The position numbers and the translations under genes were made by a program. Shown here in pieces: positions 12,338 to 23,915 of a stretch of 64,000 bases of DNA. The notes under the pieces were generated by a model that saw only the letters and a program-made list of their open reading frames with translations, was not told the origin of the DNA and ran no database searches. Within the stretch, counting starts at the first letter, position 1. Each line of letters opens with the position of its first letter. Source of the DNA: Timema cristinae (Eukaryota; Arthropoda; Insecta; Phasmatodea; Timematidae); NCBI GenBank assembly GCA_039000515.1, contig JBCFYV010000012.1, positions 119,091,056 through 119,155,055 of the forward strand, in the 5' to 3' direction.

Positions 12338-12505
12338 TGTCAATCAGGGTTAAAACCCTGGTCTAGTGTCCTAAGGGTGGTTTTCCATTCCCTATCCAAG
12401 CAAATTCCGGTGAGTTTCTTCTTCACTTTATTTACCTCATTACAAGCCCATTAGCTTAATTAACATGGGTACATGCCGGACAGGTAGTGGGACGTGGCTG
12501 GTAAG
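12338..12505 (+). mobile_element. Degenerate SINE (family B), head lost
   Basis: The B-box remnant (AGGGTTAAAACCCTGG), the body block CTAAGGGTGGTTTTCCATTC, and the 3' domain GGACAGGTAGTGGGACGTGG are in family order. Strongly diverged. Confidence 0.55.
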
Positions 12506-13038
12506 AAAATGTAACCGTAAAAAGCCCCTAATAAACACAAACAAAGGCACGCATGAAAGCATTCCCCCCCCCCTCACACAGCGACAATGCTATATAACTC
12601 GTCTTACAACATGTACGACCGATGCTAGCGCGCCACGCGGGGGAAATGTTGAACCCACATTTCACTTTTGGAGAAACTCTAGCGTGAGGTAAAACAAAGC
12701 AGAGCAAACAATTGAAGAACGTGAAAGCGCAAAATCAGCGGATGGAAAGAACACGAATTAAAATTCGCGGTTGGATGTTGGAAGTTGTGTGTGTGGGCTG
12801 TTGAAGAATCGGGGTGGGGAAAAGGGGAGGGGCTTTTGTGTAATACGGTGTGAGAGTGAAATGAAACGTCCCATTTGACACTTTTCCTTAGAAACGCACA
12901 CAAGCAACGATATTTATAAGCTATTTTTATTCAACAACCTCCGTTTGATTTAAGAGAATTATTAAAACTGTTTATACGAGTCATTAAAATAATATGCAGT
13001 GTTTTATTATCTTTTTATTAAACAATTCTTTTTTTTAA
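12506..13038. other. Unassigned sequence
   Basis: No recognisable gene. Two short overlapping ORFs near 12465-12903 have no known motif, and the plus-strand one partly covers the preceding SINE tail. Confidence 0.4.
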
Positions 13039-13285
13039 CGCCGCGTCTTACTACCAGTTCAGGTTACACGCCTATGTACTAATATCGCTAATTTGTTAGG
13101 GTTGAGAAGGTTGAATTAAGATTAAGTGTTTTCACATTCACGTGGAGGAAGAATGGAAAACCATTTAGGGAAAACCATCCTAAGTACACTCGACCGAGAT
13201 TCGAACCTCGTTGTCTCCGCCGTTGGCAGTCTAGTTTATTGCGAGAGTAGCGCGTTAGACCACGAGGCTACCGAAGAGGGTGAAT
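13039..13285 (-). mobile_element. tRNA-derived SINE (family B)
   Basis: Minus-strand copy: the 3' domain complement CGCCGCGTCTTACTACCAGT is at 13039, the B-box complement CGAGATTCGAACCTCG near 13195, and the head complement TAGACCACGAGGCTACCGAA near 13255. Confidence 0.82.
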
Positions 13286-13550
13286 ACGGTCTTGAGTTTT
13301 ATAAAAAAAAATAGACGGGGGATTTTAAGAAATAGTAATAACTTTGTTTATATTAAGTTTTTTTTATCAAATTAATAGATATTAAGTAGAGATGGGACGA
13401 TTTAGTCCCCAATTCTTTGAATCCCTCGAATTCAATGGTATTTGAGAGATTCTAGAATCATAACAATCTCAAAAAAGTATATTGAATACAATTTATTATG
13501 AAGATACAAGAATACTAAGCAATTGGTGAAAGAAATGAAAATTGTAGGAT

Positions 13551-13840
13551 TATTATTATTATATTATCTATAAGCACCGCGTCTTACTACCCGTTCGGGT
13601 TATACGCACTTACGCTAATGTGTAATGGTAGGGTGATTGTGAGATGAAATTGGAGGACCTACAGTTTAACGTGGGATCCGAACCACGGTGGAGGTCTGGC
13701 ATTCCCACATTCATAAACGTCTTGTCAGAGGTGAAGGAAGGGTTTGGTATCAGATAAATCTGTGCCGGGACCGAGGATTGAACCCCGGACCCCAGCACGG
13801 AAGTCTGACACCTTACCTCTAGACCACCAGGTCACCAAAC
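13551..13840 (-). mobile_element. tRNA-derived SINE (family A) with target duplication
   Basis: Minus-strand copy, head near 13836 and (AAT)n tail at 13551. Flanked by TTGTAGGAT at 13542-13550 and 13841-13849. Confidence 0.93.
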
Positions 13841-13924
13841 TTGTAGGATATACTTGGGAGAGTAGTAATCAAACTCACAAAAAAGGACAAAGTTGTATTA
13901 ATATAATCAATTTACTAAATTTAT

Positions 13925-14110
13925 TTTAATTACGAGAGATATTTAACGTGCCCTTTCTGAACCGGACGATTATATCAGCACACGAGACTTTCTCTGATCG
14001 AGAATGAAAAGAGCTACTAATTTTGCCGGGAAAGGTATTTGCACACCTCAAGATTTTTTTTTTACATCCCACAATCGACATTAAGTTTTGAAGGTTGAGA
14101 TTTGAAGGAA
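13925..14110. repeat. Interspersed repeat R2, copy 1
   Basis: Collinear with 41145-41335 and 48015-48245. Shared blocks: TGCCCTTTCTGAACCGGACG, ATTATATCAGCACACGAGAC, and CCACAATCGACATTAAG. The 94-codon minus-strand ORF over this repeat is therefore not a gene. Confidence 0.7.
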
Positions 14111-14170
14111 AATTTAAATTTCGGGTTCGAGAAATATAAGAATAATTCGATCCATCTCTAATATTATGTA

Positions 14171-15468
14171 AACCTGATATTAAGACTGGATGTTTAACCC
14201 CGAGCTGCACCTCAGGATATTTAAGACTGGATGTTTAACCCCTTAGCTGCACCTCGGGATATTAAGACTGGATGTTTAAACCCCTTAGCTGCACCTCGGG
14301 ATATTAAGACTGGATGTTTAACCCCTTAGCTGCACCTCTAGGATATTAATACTGATGTTTTAACCCCCTAGCTGCACCTCAGGATATTAAGACTGGATGT
14401 TTAACCCCCTAGGTGAACCTCAGGATATTAAGACTGGTGTTTAACCCCCTAGCTGCACCTCAGGTTATTAAGACTGGATGTTTAACCCCCTAGCTGCACC
14501 TCAGAATATTAAGACTGGATGTTTAACCCCCTAGCTGCAACTCAGGATATTAAGACTGGATGTTTAACCCCCTAGCTGCACCTCAGGATATTAAGACTGG
14601 ATGTTTAACCCCTAGCTGCACCTCAGAATATTAAGACTGGATGTTTAAACCCCTAGCTGCACCTCAGGATATTAAGACTGGATGTTTAACCCCCTAGCTG
14701 CACCTCGGGATATTAAGACTGATTTAACCCCTTAGCTGCACCTCAGGATATCAAGACTGGATGTTTAACCCCTAGCTGCACCTCAGGATATTAAGACTGG
14801 ATGTTTAACCCAGCTCACCTCGATATTAAAACTGTTTAAACCCAGCTGCACTCGGATATTAAGACTGGATGTTTAACCCCCTAGCTGCACCTCGGATATT
14901 AAGACTGGATGTTTAACCCCTTAGCTGAACCTCAGGATATTAAGACTGGATGTTTAACCCCTAGCTGAACCTCAGGATATTAAGACTGGATGTTTAACCC
15001 CTTAGCTGCACCTCAGGATATTAAGACTGATGTTTAACCCCTTAGCTGACCTCAGGATATTAAGACTGGATGTTTAACCCCTTAGCTGCACCTCAGGATA
15101 TTAAGACTGGATGTTTAACCCCTTAGCTGCACCTCAGGATATTAAGACTGGATGTTTAACCCCTTAGCTGCACCTCAGGATATTAAGACTGGATGTTTAA
15201 CCCCTTAGCTGAACCTCAGGATATTAGGACTGAATGTTTAACCCCCTAGCTACCTCAGGATATTAAGACTGGATGTTTAACCCCCTAGCTGAACCTCAGG
15301 ATATTAAGACTGGATGTTTAACCCCTTAGCTGCACCTCAGGATATTAAGACTGATGTTTAACCCCTTAGCTGCACCTCAGGATATTAAGACTGGATGTTT
15401 AACCCCTTAGCTGCACCTCAGGATATTAAGACTGGATGTTTAACCCCTTAGCTGCACCTCAGGATATT
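14171..15468. repeat. 41-bp tandem array (about 31 copies)
   Basis: The unit is CTGGATGTTTAACCCCTTAG then CTGCACCTCAGGATATTAAGA. Sub-variants have CCCCTTAG or CCCCCTAG and GCACC or GAACC. Units between 14700 and 15060 are damaged by short deletions. Not coding. Confidence 0.96.
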
Positions 15469-15584
15469 CCTGGGTAAACTATTCATGTGACAAAAATTTG
15501 CAAAATAATCAATACAATCCTTTGTTTAGTTCCTCACCGCACTTAACCCCCACCCCTCCCAAGGGTTTTCCTTCTTTCTACCCG

Positions 15585-15813
15585 CTTCGGTGGCCGCACG
15601 GTATAAGGCGCTACCCTCTTAGTAAACTAGACTGCCGATAAAGGGGAGGTCAAGGTTCGAATCTCGGTCGAGTGTTACTAAGGGTGGTTTTTTCATAAAT
15701 GGTTTTCCACTCTCCCAACGCAAATACGGTTACACTTCCTCTAAATATAACCTTCCTAATCTCTAAAACCATTAGTATAATTAGTACCCGAACGGGTAGT
15801 AAGACGCGGTGCT
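15585..15813 (+). mobile_element. tRNA-derived SINE (family B)
   Basis: The head GGTGGCCGCACGGTATAAGG, the B box CAAGGTTCGAATCTCGG and the 3' domain CCCGAACGGGTAGTAAGACG are all present. It begins about 115 bases after the 41-bp array ends. Confidence 0.85.
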
Positions 15814-16159
15814 TAAAACAATCTTCTCTATGTTAAATGTATTCCCAGCTCTCAATTCATTTTCTAGAAGAGATTTAACAAACGTGTTTTAGACGGAAAT
15901 TTCATTAGCATAGAACACTTTATCTTTCTTGCTATCAACTTAATTTGAATAAAGCTTCAAAGGTAATAATAAAGCGTACTTTCAAGAAGACGACTGTGAA
16001 ATTATTATTAAATTCCGTAATCAAGTATCTGAAAAATAAATCTTTTCCAAATGTAAAATAATAGCTATATCCTATATGACACTCAGGAATGTTTCTTTTC
16101 TTTTTAAATTGCAAATATGTGCACATTATATATTATATTTTCTTTCTTTCTCATACTCA
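15814..16159. other. AT-rich unassigned sequence
   Basis: No gene or repeat family recognised. A 63-codon minus-strand ORF here has no motif. Confidence 0.4.
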
Positions 16160-16345
16160 ACGTACACTACTCACCCACGTATTAACACCAATAGGTGTAG
16201 GTCTTATGAAATGTAACTGCATTTGCATTTAGGGAGACAGGGTAGCTTCAGAATAGTCAGCCGGGATTCTATCCCCAAACACACTTCCCATCATCGGCGA
16301 ACCATAAAAAGGCGAGACTGACGCCCTTGTCCACGTACTCACCGT
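16160..16345 (-). mobile_element. SINE-like repeat (family E), copy 1
   Basis: Resembles 41890-42130 by position and order of a GCATTTGCATTTAGGGAGAC-like body block, a decayed B-box complement, a CCCATCATCGGCGA block and GACGCCCTTGTCCACGTACT. Similarity to the SINE-B body suggests a diverged relative. Confidence 0.4.
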
Positions 16346-16439
16346 TACGGGTCATTCTAATTAAATAACTGCTCGTGTTACTCTACTTTTACCTAATTTA
16401 TTTTTTACTGTTGCATTACTGTGGATTCACAAGTTCACC

Positions 16440-16690
16440 GAAAAACTAGCACCTAATAGAACCGTAGTCACGTGACGCGCTTTAAGCCAATCACAAGATT
16501 TACGTTTAATCGGTGCAAGCTGTTCTGCTAAAGTTCAACTCATCCCCATTTTATCCGCTCTGCCTGAGATGTTCGACACAGGAGAAACAATCAAATCTCA
16601 GAACCAACCATCTCAAGTCAGTGCGCATGCGCTGTAGAGTTAGAAGCAAGCAGACAGCTTCATTAGATATTGTGAGTAGATTTTAAATAA
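16440..16690 (+). promoter_or_regulatory. Candidate housekeeping promoter and noncoding first exon
   Basis: Three binding motifs lie in line: a perfect E-box palindrome GTCACGTGAC at 16467-16476, a CCAAT box at 16487-16491, and a perfect NRF-1-type palindrome TGCGCATGCGC at 16622-16632. About 40 bases later a consensus splice donor GTGAGT begins at 16672. This combination is typical of TATA-less promoters in animals. No downstream coding exon can be assigned, and all three motifs are palindromic, so only the donor sets the strand. Confidence 0.3.
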
Positions 16691-18334
16691 CTCGTTAATG
16701 TAAAGCTTGTTTATCGATGTATTGGATTGAGCCACGACACAGCGTTATAATTTGTAAACATCCATCGGGAGAATGATCTAGAATATATGTTTATCCACTA
16801 AAAAATAAAACAAGTTGATAATCAGCTGTTTTAAGTTAGCGTTGCAATGCATCATGGGTCAACAACATACAGCGTGTGAATTGATACACACTCAAGCAGA
16901 TCCTTCTTCCTATTTTCGGTAAACGTGTGAATCAAGCTTTATTTATTTTAGGACAATGATTATTAACGGTTTAGCCTCATGAGTAGGTATGAGCAGAGAA
17001 AGTGCACCCGAATCAGCGTGAAGATCTAGAAACCCACCCCCATTGCCCTCTGCCGACATTCAAACCTAGATATTTTCCCCGTTCTTTGGAGGTCAAAATA
17101 ATTTGCGAGATTTCCTCCTTAAATTGCGTGACCACCGGTACAAGGACTTGAGGAACTAGAACGCAATGGGGAGACTGGGAAAATTAGGGGGAGATGTTTG
17201 ATAAATAAAGTAACTTTTCATATAAGCCTTTGGTTTTCAAACGCTTTACTCCATTATCTTCAGAGTTACTCTAGAGACGCATAGATGGTCATGCGGTATA
17301 TGCTGTGGAGATCACAGTACTAGTTGTAACGTGCCTTACTCCCCCCTCTTCCCCGGTGACAGAAAGATACAAACAAAATGGTGGAAATAAAGACACACAT
17401 AAATGTTTTTACGAATCGGTTTTATTTATGAACTAATTAGGCTTTCTTTAAAATTTAAATTTTGAAACAGTATTAATAGCGAGCATTGTAAAAGGAATCG
17501 TACAGATTATTTTACCAATAAAAGGTGTACATTCTAAGCAATTGTTGCTTTGCTATTATTGGTTGGATTAATCTAAAACATTGTTATTACAGGTTTATTA
17601 TTGAATGAATAACATCAGGATACGAAGCTGGTTCTTGTCTTGAATTTCAGTAACAATCTAGGTACATATTAAGAACGTTACCTACTTGTGACGTCATGGG
17701 AAGTCAGGATGGGAATCCCCATGTTAGGCTAAGATGTATTTACTTCTTATTCGAAGAGTTTTAAAGATATAACTATGAAACAAAAATAATACTTTTTTAA
17801 ATAATTATAAAAATAGTAAGACATTGTCATAGAACTATTTTTTTTAATTAAAGTTTTTTTTTGCAAACACGTTTTTTAAATAAAAAAAATCGTCCTACAA
17901 CTCAGACTATTTGATTTATTCACGAAAATGTCCTGAAGGAGTCTTCCTTACCGGAAGTAGAGTAAAAAAAAGTCGGCGGAAGAAAATGTCTATCTAGAAT
18001 AGGAAACAAGAGAAAGGTAGTTTTGAAATGAAAGTCAATGCTGTCTAGAAGCGAATTGTATAGTGAGTGTTTATACTCGTCAGAGGACGAGGGGAAGTAT
18101 TATCAGCAGATATATAAGTGAGCTCACAGGTTGAGGTACTCATTGTCTCCCCTCTCTTTCTATTTCATACATTGGCGTCTAAGTGTGGCAGTGCTTAGAT
18201 TGCTTAGAGCTGTCAATAAAGATGCAACCTGCTTTTCAAAATAGCCTCGAAATCTTCAAGCAGGCAACGTCGCTAAAGTAACGATATTAAAACCGGGATT
18301 ATTTATCTTGCATTGACGCAACTATAGTTCCTCT
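16691..18334. other. Unassigned AT-rich sequence
   Basis: No coding exon is recognised. 16800-16880 (around CAATGCATCATGGGTCAACA) matches the complement of 47965-48022, so it belongs to a dispersed repeat. The remainder shows no array or SINE. Confidence 0.4.
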
Positions 18335-18560
18335 TTAGAATTCGTTAAAGTCCAATTTTCATAGAAAGGTTGTTTTATAAAATACATATATATTTATTTT
18401 CGGTCAAAATTGATAACATTTTATTATATTATTAATGTTATTTTATAATAATTGGTGATATCTATCAAAAAATGACAGCTGTGGATCATATAACTGGATG
18501 TATGGTTACATGAAAGTGGATCTAGTAACTTTTCTAGCTGTCAGTTTATCTAAGAAGATT
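18335..18560. repeat. Interspersed repeat R3, copy 1
   Basis: Similar to 21545-21740 and more weakly to 40420-40560. Shared blocks are GTCCAATTTTCATAGAAAGG, AATGTTATTTTATAATAATT, and ATGACAGCTGTGGATCATAT. Confidence 0.5.
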
Positions 18561-18632
18561 GGACTGTGAAAATATTGCTCATTTCTGAGAACTAGGTTTA
18601 CTCAAAAGAAGAAAAAGACTAGTACAATATAC

Positions 18633-18848
18633 TCGCATCGGTGGCCGCATGGTGTGAGGCGTCACTAGCTCAACCGACTAGACTGCCAATGATCGGGGTT
18701 CGAATCCCGGTCAGGTTACTGAGGATGTGTTTTACACTCTCTCTCCAGGCAAATGTGGGTAGATTTCTTCTAAGTTCTACCTACCTCATCCCTATCCCAA
18801 TAATGTAAACATGAGGATATTCCGGACGGGCAGTAAGACGCGTGTTAC
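18633..18848 (+). mobile_element. tRNA-derived SINE (family B)
   Basis: Head GGTGGCCGCATGGTGTGAGG, B box GGGGTTCGAATCCCGG, 3' domain CGGACGGGCAGTAAGACGCG. Short internal deletions. Confidence 0.8.
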
Positions 18849-18886
18849 GGAAAAAAAAACAATGTTAGTAATTTTTTCAACATGAC

Positions 18887-18997
18887 ACCTGGACGCGGGA
18901 ATCGAGCCCGAGACCCTTGGCTTGGCGCATCAATGCTCTACAATTGAGCTATCAACTATCCAAGGTTCCCGGGTTCGATTTACGTGTCCAGGTGTAA
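18887..18997. mobile_element. Palindromic tRNA-like element
   Basis: The two ends are inverted copies: ACACCTGGACGCGGGAATCG at the left and a matching TTTACGTGTCCAGGTGT at the right, each holding its own T-arm/B-box-like sequence in opposite orientation. The middle contains on the minus strand a D-arm-like TAGCTCAATTGTAGAGCA. It cannot fold as a functional tRNA because the acceptor halves do not pair. Confidence 0.6.
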
Positions 18998-19105
18998 TTT
19001 TTTCAAAATTTACGAATATGATATTTGATATCCCAACTTCGCTAGTCATGCGTACTTTCTAGGACAAAAAACTCCTGGAGACCGTAAAAATAAAGCAAGT
19101 TGTCT

Positions 19106-19769
19106 CTATGACGGCTCCTGAGAAGAAACGGTCGAGTTTGACACCGGGGATCCGGCCCTTTTCGACGAGGACGGCGCAACCGCCTGGAGAGGGTGGTATG
19201 GCGGGAACCCGAACTGTGCCAGAGGGTGGGGAGAGGTTCCGGCCGGCGCACCAGCGTTCTGAGGCGGCGGCGGGCGATGGAAGTTGGGATATCCCTCCCC
19301 GGACTGCCCCATCAGGTGCTGCGTCATCTCCGCCTCCGTCACCACGTCGCACACTCTCCTCTTGACCTGCGCCTGAAGGTAAGGCGACAGCAGTCTCGTG
19401 GCCTTGGCCATGCTCTTGAAGAAGATGTCGACGCAGTCGTCCTCTGATAGAACCTCTCGCGGGGAGCTCTCCCCCTTGACCTTCACCCTCCTCCTCCTAC
19501 GCGCGACGGCGCTTTCCTCCAAGACGTAGTCGTCGCCGTTCTCCACGGACAGACTCTTCCTGTTGAAGACCCTCGGACGGGAATGCCCGTTGTCGAGGGC
19601 CTGCCCCCCGGAGCTGTTGTCCACGTTTATCTCGACCAGGGGCGACATCTCCAGAGGGAGGACAGGTTTGTACTCGTGCAGGTCGTAGTGCTCAGAGTCT
19701 CGGTTACCTTCGCCGTTTTCGTCCTCGTCGTCACCTTCCCTGTCCTCCAAGGAGCCCCCCGTGTGCGAT
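19106..19769 (-). CDS. MADF-BESS gene, exon 3 (terminal coding exon)
   Basis: Starts after the acceptor CTGTCCTACAG and completes a Glu codon begun in exon 2. It carries the acidic linker, the basic stretch, the BESS motif and the Pro-rich tail. GC content is far above that of the neighbours, marking it as the largest conserved coding block in the window. ORFs on the plus strand over this span are shadows. Confidence 0.92.
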
Positions 19770-22700
19770 CTGTAGGACAGAGAGAGGCGTCAGTGGGGTA
19801 GTATGATCTCTCGTCAGGGGTGTCGCTAGATATTAACTATTAGGACCCACTTCAGTGACCGCGTGGTCTAAGGCGTCACGCTCGCAGTAGACTAGACTGC
19901 CAATGACGGGGAGATACAGGTTCGAATCTTGGTCGGGTGTACTGAGGATAGTTTTCAATTCTACCTACATATAAATGTGGGTACACGTCCTCTAAATATA
20001 ACCTTCCTAATCCCTAAAACTCCCAGCGTAATTAGTACATAAGCGTACAGCCCGAGCGGGTAGTAAGACGCGGTGCACAAAAAAAGTTACTAAATCATTT
20101 GTGCTATGCTCCAGGATTGTACCATTTGGGCAGATTATTAGGGACGGAGAGAGGGGGGCTGTTGCCCCCTGTACCCATATAGCACCACCGTGCCCTTTAG
20201 AAAATGTTACCAGATAAAGAAAGCACTTAAATTCGCCCATTTTTTTAATTTCCAAAAAATGTACAAGAGTATTTATATTTCATGCCACGCGTCTTGCTAC
20301 CCGTTATTCGCGTATTTACACTAATGGTGTAGGTAAGAGGAAGGTATACTTAAGAGGAAATAGACCCGCATTTGCATTGAAGGAGAGTGTGGAAACTTTT
20401 TTTTAACATCTCGTCTTACTACCCGTTCGGTTTATACGATTATGAACTAATTACGCTAATGGCTTTAGGGATTAGAAAGGTCATATCTAGAGAAGGTATA
20501 CCAGAATTTGCGTGGAGGGAGAGTGGAAAACTATTTTGGAAAAAACTACCGAGATAAGAGCCTCAATCGCCCTGTCATCGCAGTCTAGCTTACCGCGATA
20601 GTAGCACCTTAGAACATGCGGCCACCGAAGCGGGTGTATTACAGTAAAATCCGATTAACCGTATTGGGGTTATCCGGTGTAAAGTTTATTTGAACATTCA
20701 GCTAAATGTGAACTAGGCCATATATCATATTGCAAAGTTCCGAAGGGTGTCTGTTGACCTTTCTGTCTAGAAGACATCCCCCATTTTCGTGAACAAACTA
20801 TTTGTTAAAAAAAAAGTATGAATTTTTGATGTGATTAGAAATTAAATTTTAGGTTTACAACTTGAGTGAATTTTTTAAATAATATCTCAAATTTCTCTAT
20901 TTTATCAATCTGGATAATAAAGGTAAGCATGAATATTAATTATTGATAGCAGAAGGCATGTTTTAAAACCACCCTCTACTCTAGTCGCAAAATGAAATGG
21001 AGCAGTGGATAAAATGGCTTTATTGTGTTGGGTGGCCTTAGTCAGAACCTGTACGCTGTTACTAAATATCAGGGCGGTGTCAAACTGCCTTGATATCACG
21101 CATTTAAATGGGCATAAAGGAATGTCACGCATGCGCCATACCCAACAGGTTTGGTATCCAACTTGTAGAAACGCTCGACTTTATGCAATGCTCCATTCAG
21201 AGCTTTATAAGAGTTTAGTCCAGGATACCCAACAGGTTTTGTATCCAATCTCGTCTGTGGAAACGCTTGGCTTTATGCAATGCGGCCTTTAGAGCTTTAT
21301 AAGAGTCCAAAGTATATTTACATTGCATACATTTACTCTTTTTTGGTTATAAACAAAATATATATATATATTTTTCAAACCTTGAAAGCCTCACAGCTAG
21401 GGTTAATATTATTATTACTATTGTACGTCTTTACAAGAATCACGAAATGCTTGTTGCTTTATGACAGCTCCTCTTTATTGGAAACTGTTGACGTTGCTCA
21501 AAGCTAGCCACGAGGATCACGTGCAGCATCCAACATCCTACAGCCAACTATAGTCCAATTTTTATAGGAAGAGCCTTTTAGAAAATACAAACCCTATTTT
21601 TTTCCGGCCAACATTAGGACATTTTACTTATATCATCAATGTTATTTTATAGGTATTTATAATATACATAAAAAACGACAGCTACACATTACATGCCTTG
21701 TATGGAATATTAATTTAAAATAGATCTAGAAGATGTCAGATAAGGTTCTTCCTAATAAAATTGTACTGTACCTTAAGCCTATCACAGACACACCACCCAA
21801 CCCCCAACAGTTAATTTATCACTGGGAAAGGGGGAACCCGCATTTCACGGGTGATACATTTTTCGGGCCATGCCAGGAATTGAACCCGGGAACAGCTCAG
21901 CAGACACGTCACGGAAGGATGAACAGGATGTGTTTCCACTGGAGGGTCCTGAATCCCACCTTGCTGAGCACACGGACGTCGATCATCCACCCTCCACCCC
22001 CCTCCAAGAGAAAGTACTCACTCCTTGACGTCAATGTGCGGAAGGATGAAGAGCATCCTGTTGTGGTACCTCCACGGCTTGACGTTGACGGGCGCGGGAC
22101 CGTCCTTGAAGTCCTTGATACCCACCAGGAGCTTGTAGTTCTTCAAGAACTGACCTCGAAGATACTTCCACTTCTTACGACAGGCGTTGGCTGGAAAATA
22201 TAAGACGTGCGGTCATCTCTTTCTTATGAACGTTCAACATCCGGAAACACCTGACTACAGCTCTGTCTATCCAGGACTGACCACATGTTATCAAAATTTA
22301 AAATATGTCAACACAAGAATGTTCTAAGTGTCAACAAGGATGACCCACACCAGCGGTGAACAGGAGACACAAAAACAGGAAAAAGTTCATATAAACATGT
22401 GTCCCATTTGACTTTGTTCCGGAGCTTTAGTCACGTTTGTACTAGAGTAATGTGGAGCTGCTGAACATTTATAAGAATTGCTTAAAATGGCCCCGTTTAG
22501 GCATGAATGCGAGCATTGCAATACAATGTATTTTTAAAGAGTGCGGTATTCAACGACACGAAGACTGAAATGCTTGCATTCAGGCCGAAGGTGGCCATTT
22601 TAAGCACTTTATATAATGTTAAGCAGCTCCACATTACTGGAGTACAAAGATGACTATATCTCAATAACAAAGTCAAATGGGACACTTGTTTACATGAACT

Positions 22701-23882
22701 GTTTCCCTTGTTTTTGTGTCTCCTGTCCCCCACTGAAGTGAGTCCCACATGTTACGGTACATTCTGTATATCTAGATGTTGATTTTTGTAAGAATGGACA
22801 TCTGAAAGGCCATTTTCCTAATAAAATCCTACTACAGCAGAATTCTAGTAAGAATAAAGGCCTTTTAAATGTCTATTCCAACAAAAATCAGTGTATATCT
22901 ATCGATAGTTGTATATTATGATCTGTTGACGTTGCGACCAAACCAATCGTTGTCTCTTCCATATTGAATAGGTGTGAAATGTGGGTTTCCTCTTTCACGG
23001 TGAGGAATTAACGGTCGTGGGGTTCGTTGTTGTGTTTGTTCTATATTTGTGTTAGTTTATAAGTCGCGTGCTTATATAATCAGTCGGTTCAGAAAGTGGC
23101 CGTTAAATAACACAAATAAAAAATAAACCACGGCGTTAAGCGAACTAATCCTACCTTTGAAAGCGAAACAGGAGCCTTAATACTCGTACCAGCATGCGAA
23201 CAGCTTAACGTCCACTTAGAGTAAGAATTGTCCAGAGGAGAACCGGCCACGTATTGGCAGCACTGTGGAGGAGACATAGACAGAGTAACAGGTCTCGCTC
23301 GGTGCAATGACAGCCTATTGAGGCCAGTCTAGGTATAGCCTTGACAGAAGGCTGGCGTTAATCCCCTCCCGCGCATTAAATTTGGAGTCAAAATCAAATG
23401 ACGATTGGTTAAATGTTACTATCTTAATTAATGACCAGGAGAAACGAAAAACTAGAGTGAGAGTGATAAGAAATGTTTTAAAGAAAAGGAATAGTCATGA
23501 CGAGTTCCTAAGCTGAATTTCAGGAATATTTTCGTTTAACTAAAAGTCGATTTGATGAAATTAGCAAATTAATTGAACGTGATATTAAAGGATGTGAATT
23601 AAATGCTCCAAATTTGGTCTTTTATCTCCATTCTCACGTAATCTAGGTGAGTGGGGTCATATTGCACTGAGTATTCTCTCACAACTTCTATTAACTGTTC
23701 CATGCTTGTTTTCGCACAAAGTAGCGAGGCCTCTGTCTGCCCTCTTATATTCTGCGCCTGCGCTATGTCCAACATGCGGTGCTTCATTCTATCTTATAGT
23801 TCACACATTTCTCGGCTAAGTTGCCTTGCACTGCTTTCAATATGGCCGGTCTAAAGCCACCGTCTCGGTCAGAGAGAAAGTA

Positions 23883-23915
<33 letters not shown>

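Larger units (their letters stand above)
19770..22021 (-). other. Intron 2 of the MADF-BESS gene
   Basis: A 2252-base intron with donor GTGAGT at 22021-22016 and acceptor CAG at 19772-19770. It contains three SINE-B copies or parts, a partial SINE-D, an 87-bp duplication and an R3 repeat. Confidence 0.85.

Noticed and set aside
14171..15468. Telomeric repeat
   Set aside because: The insect telomere motif TTAGG is not tandemly repeated anywhere; the unit is 41 bp.
19108..19801. Plus-strand and alternate minus-strand ORFs over exon 3
   Set aside because: Shadows of the GC-rich MADF-BESS exon; only the frame ending at 19106 joins to exon 2 and encodes BESS.
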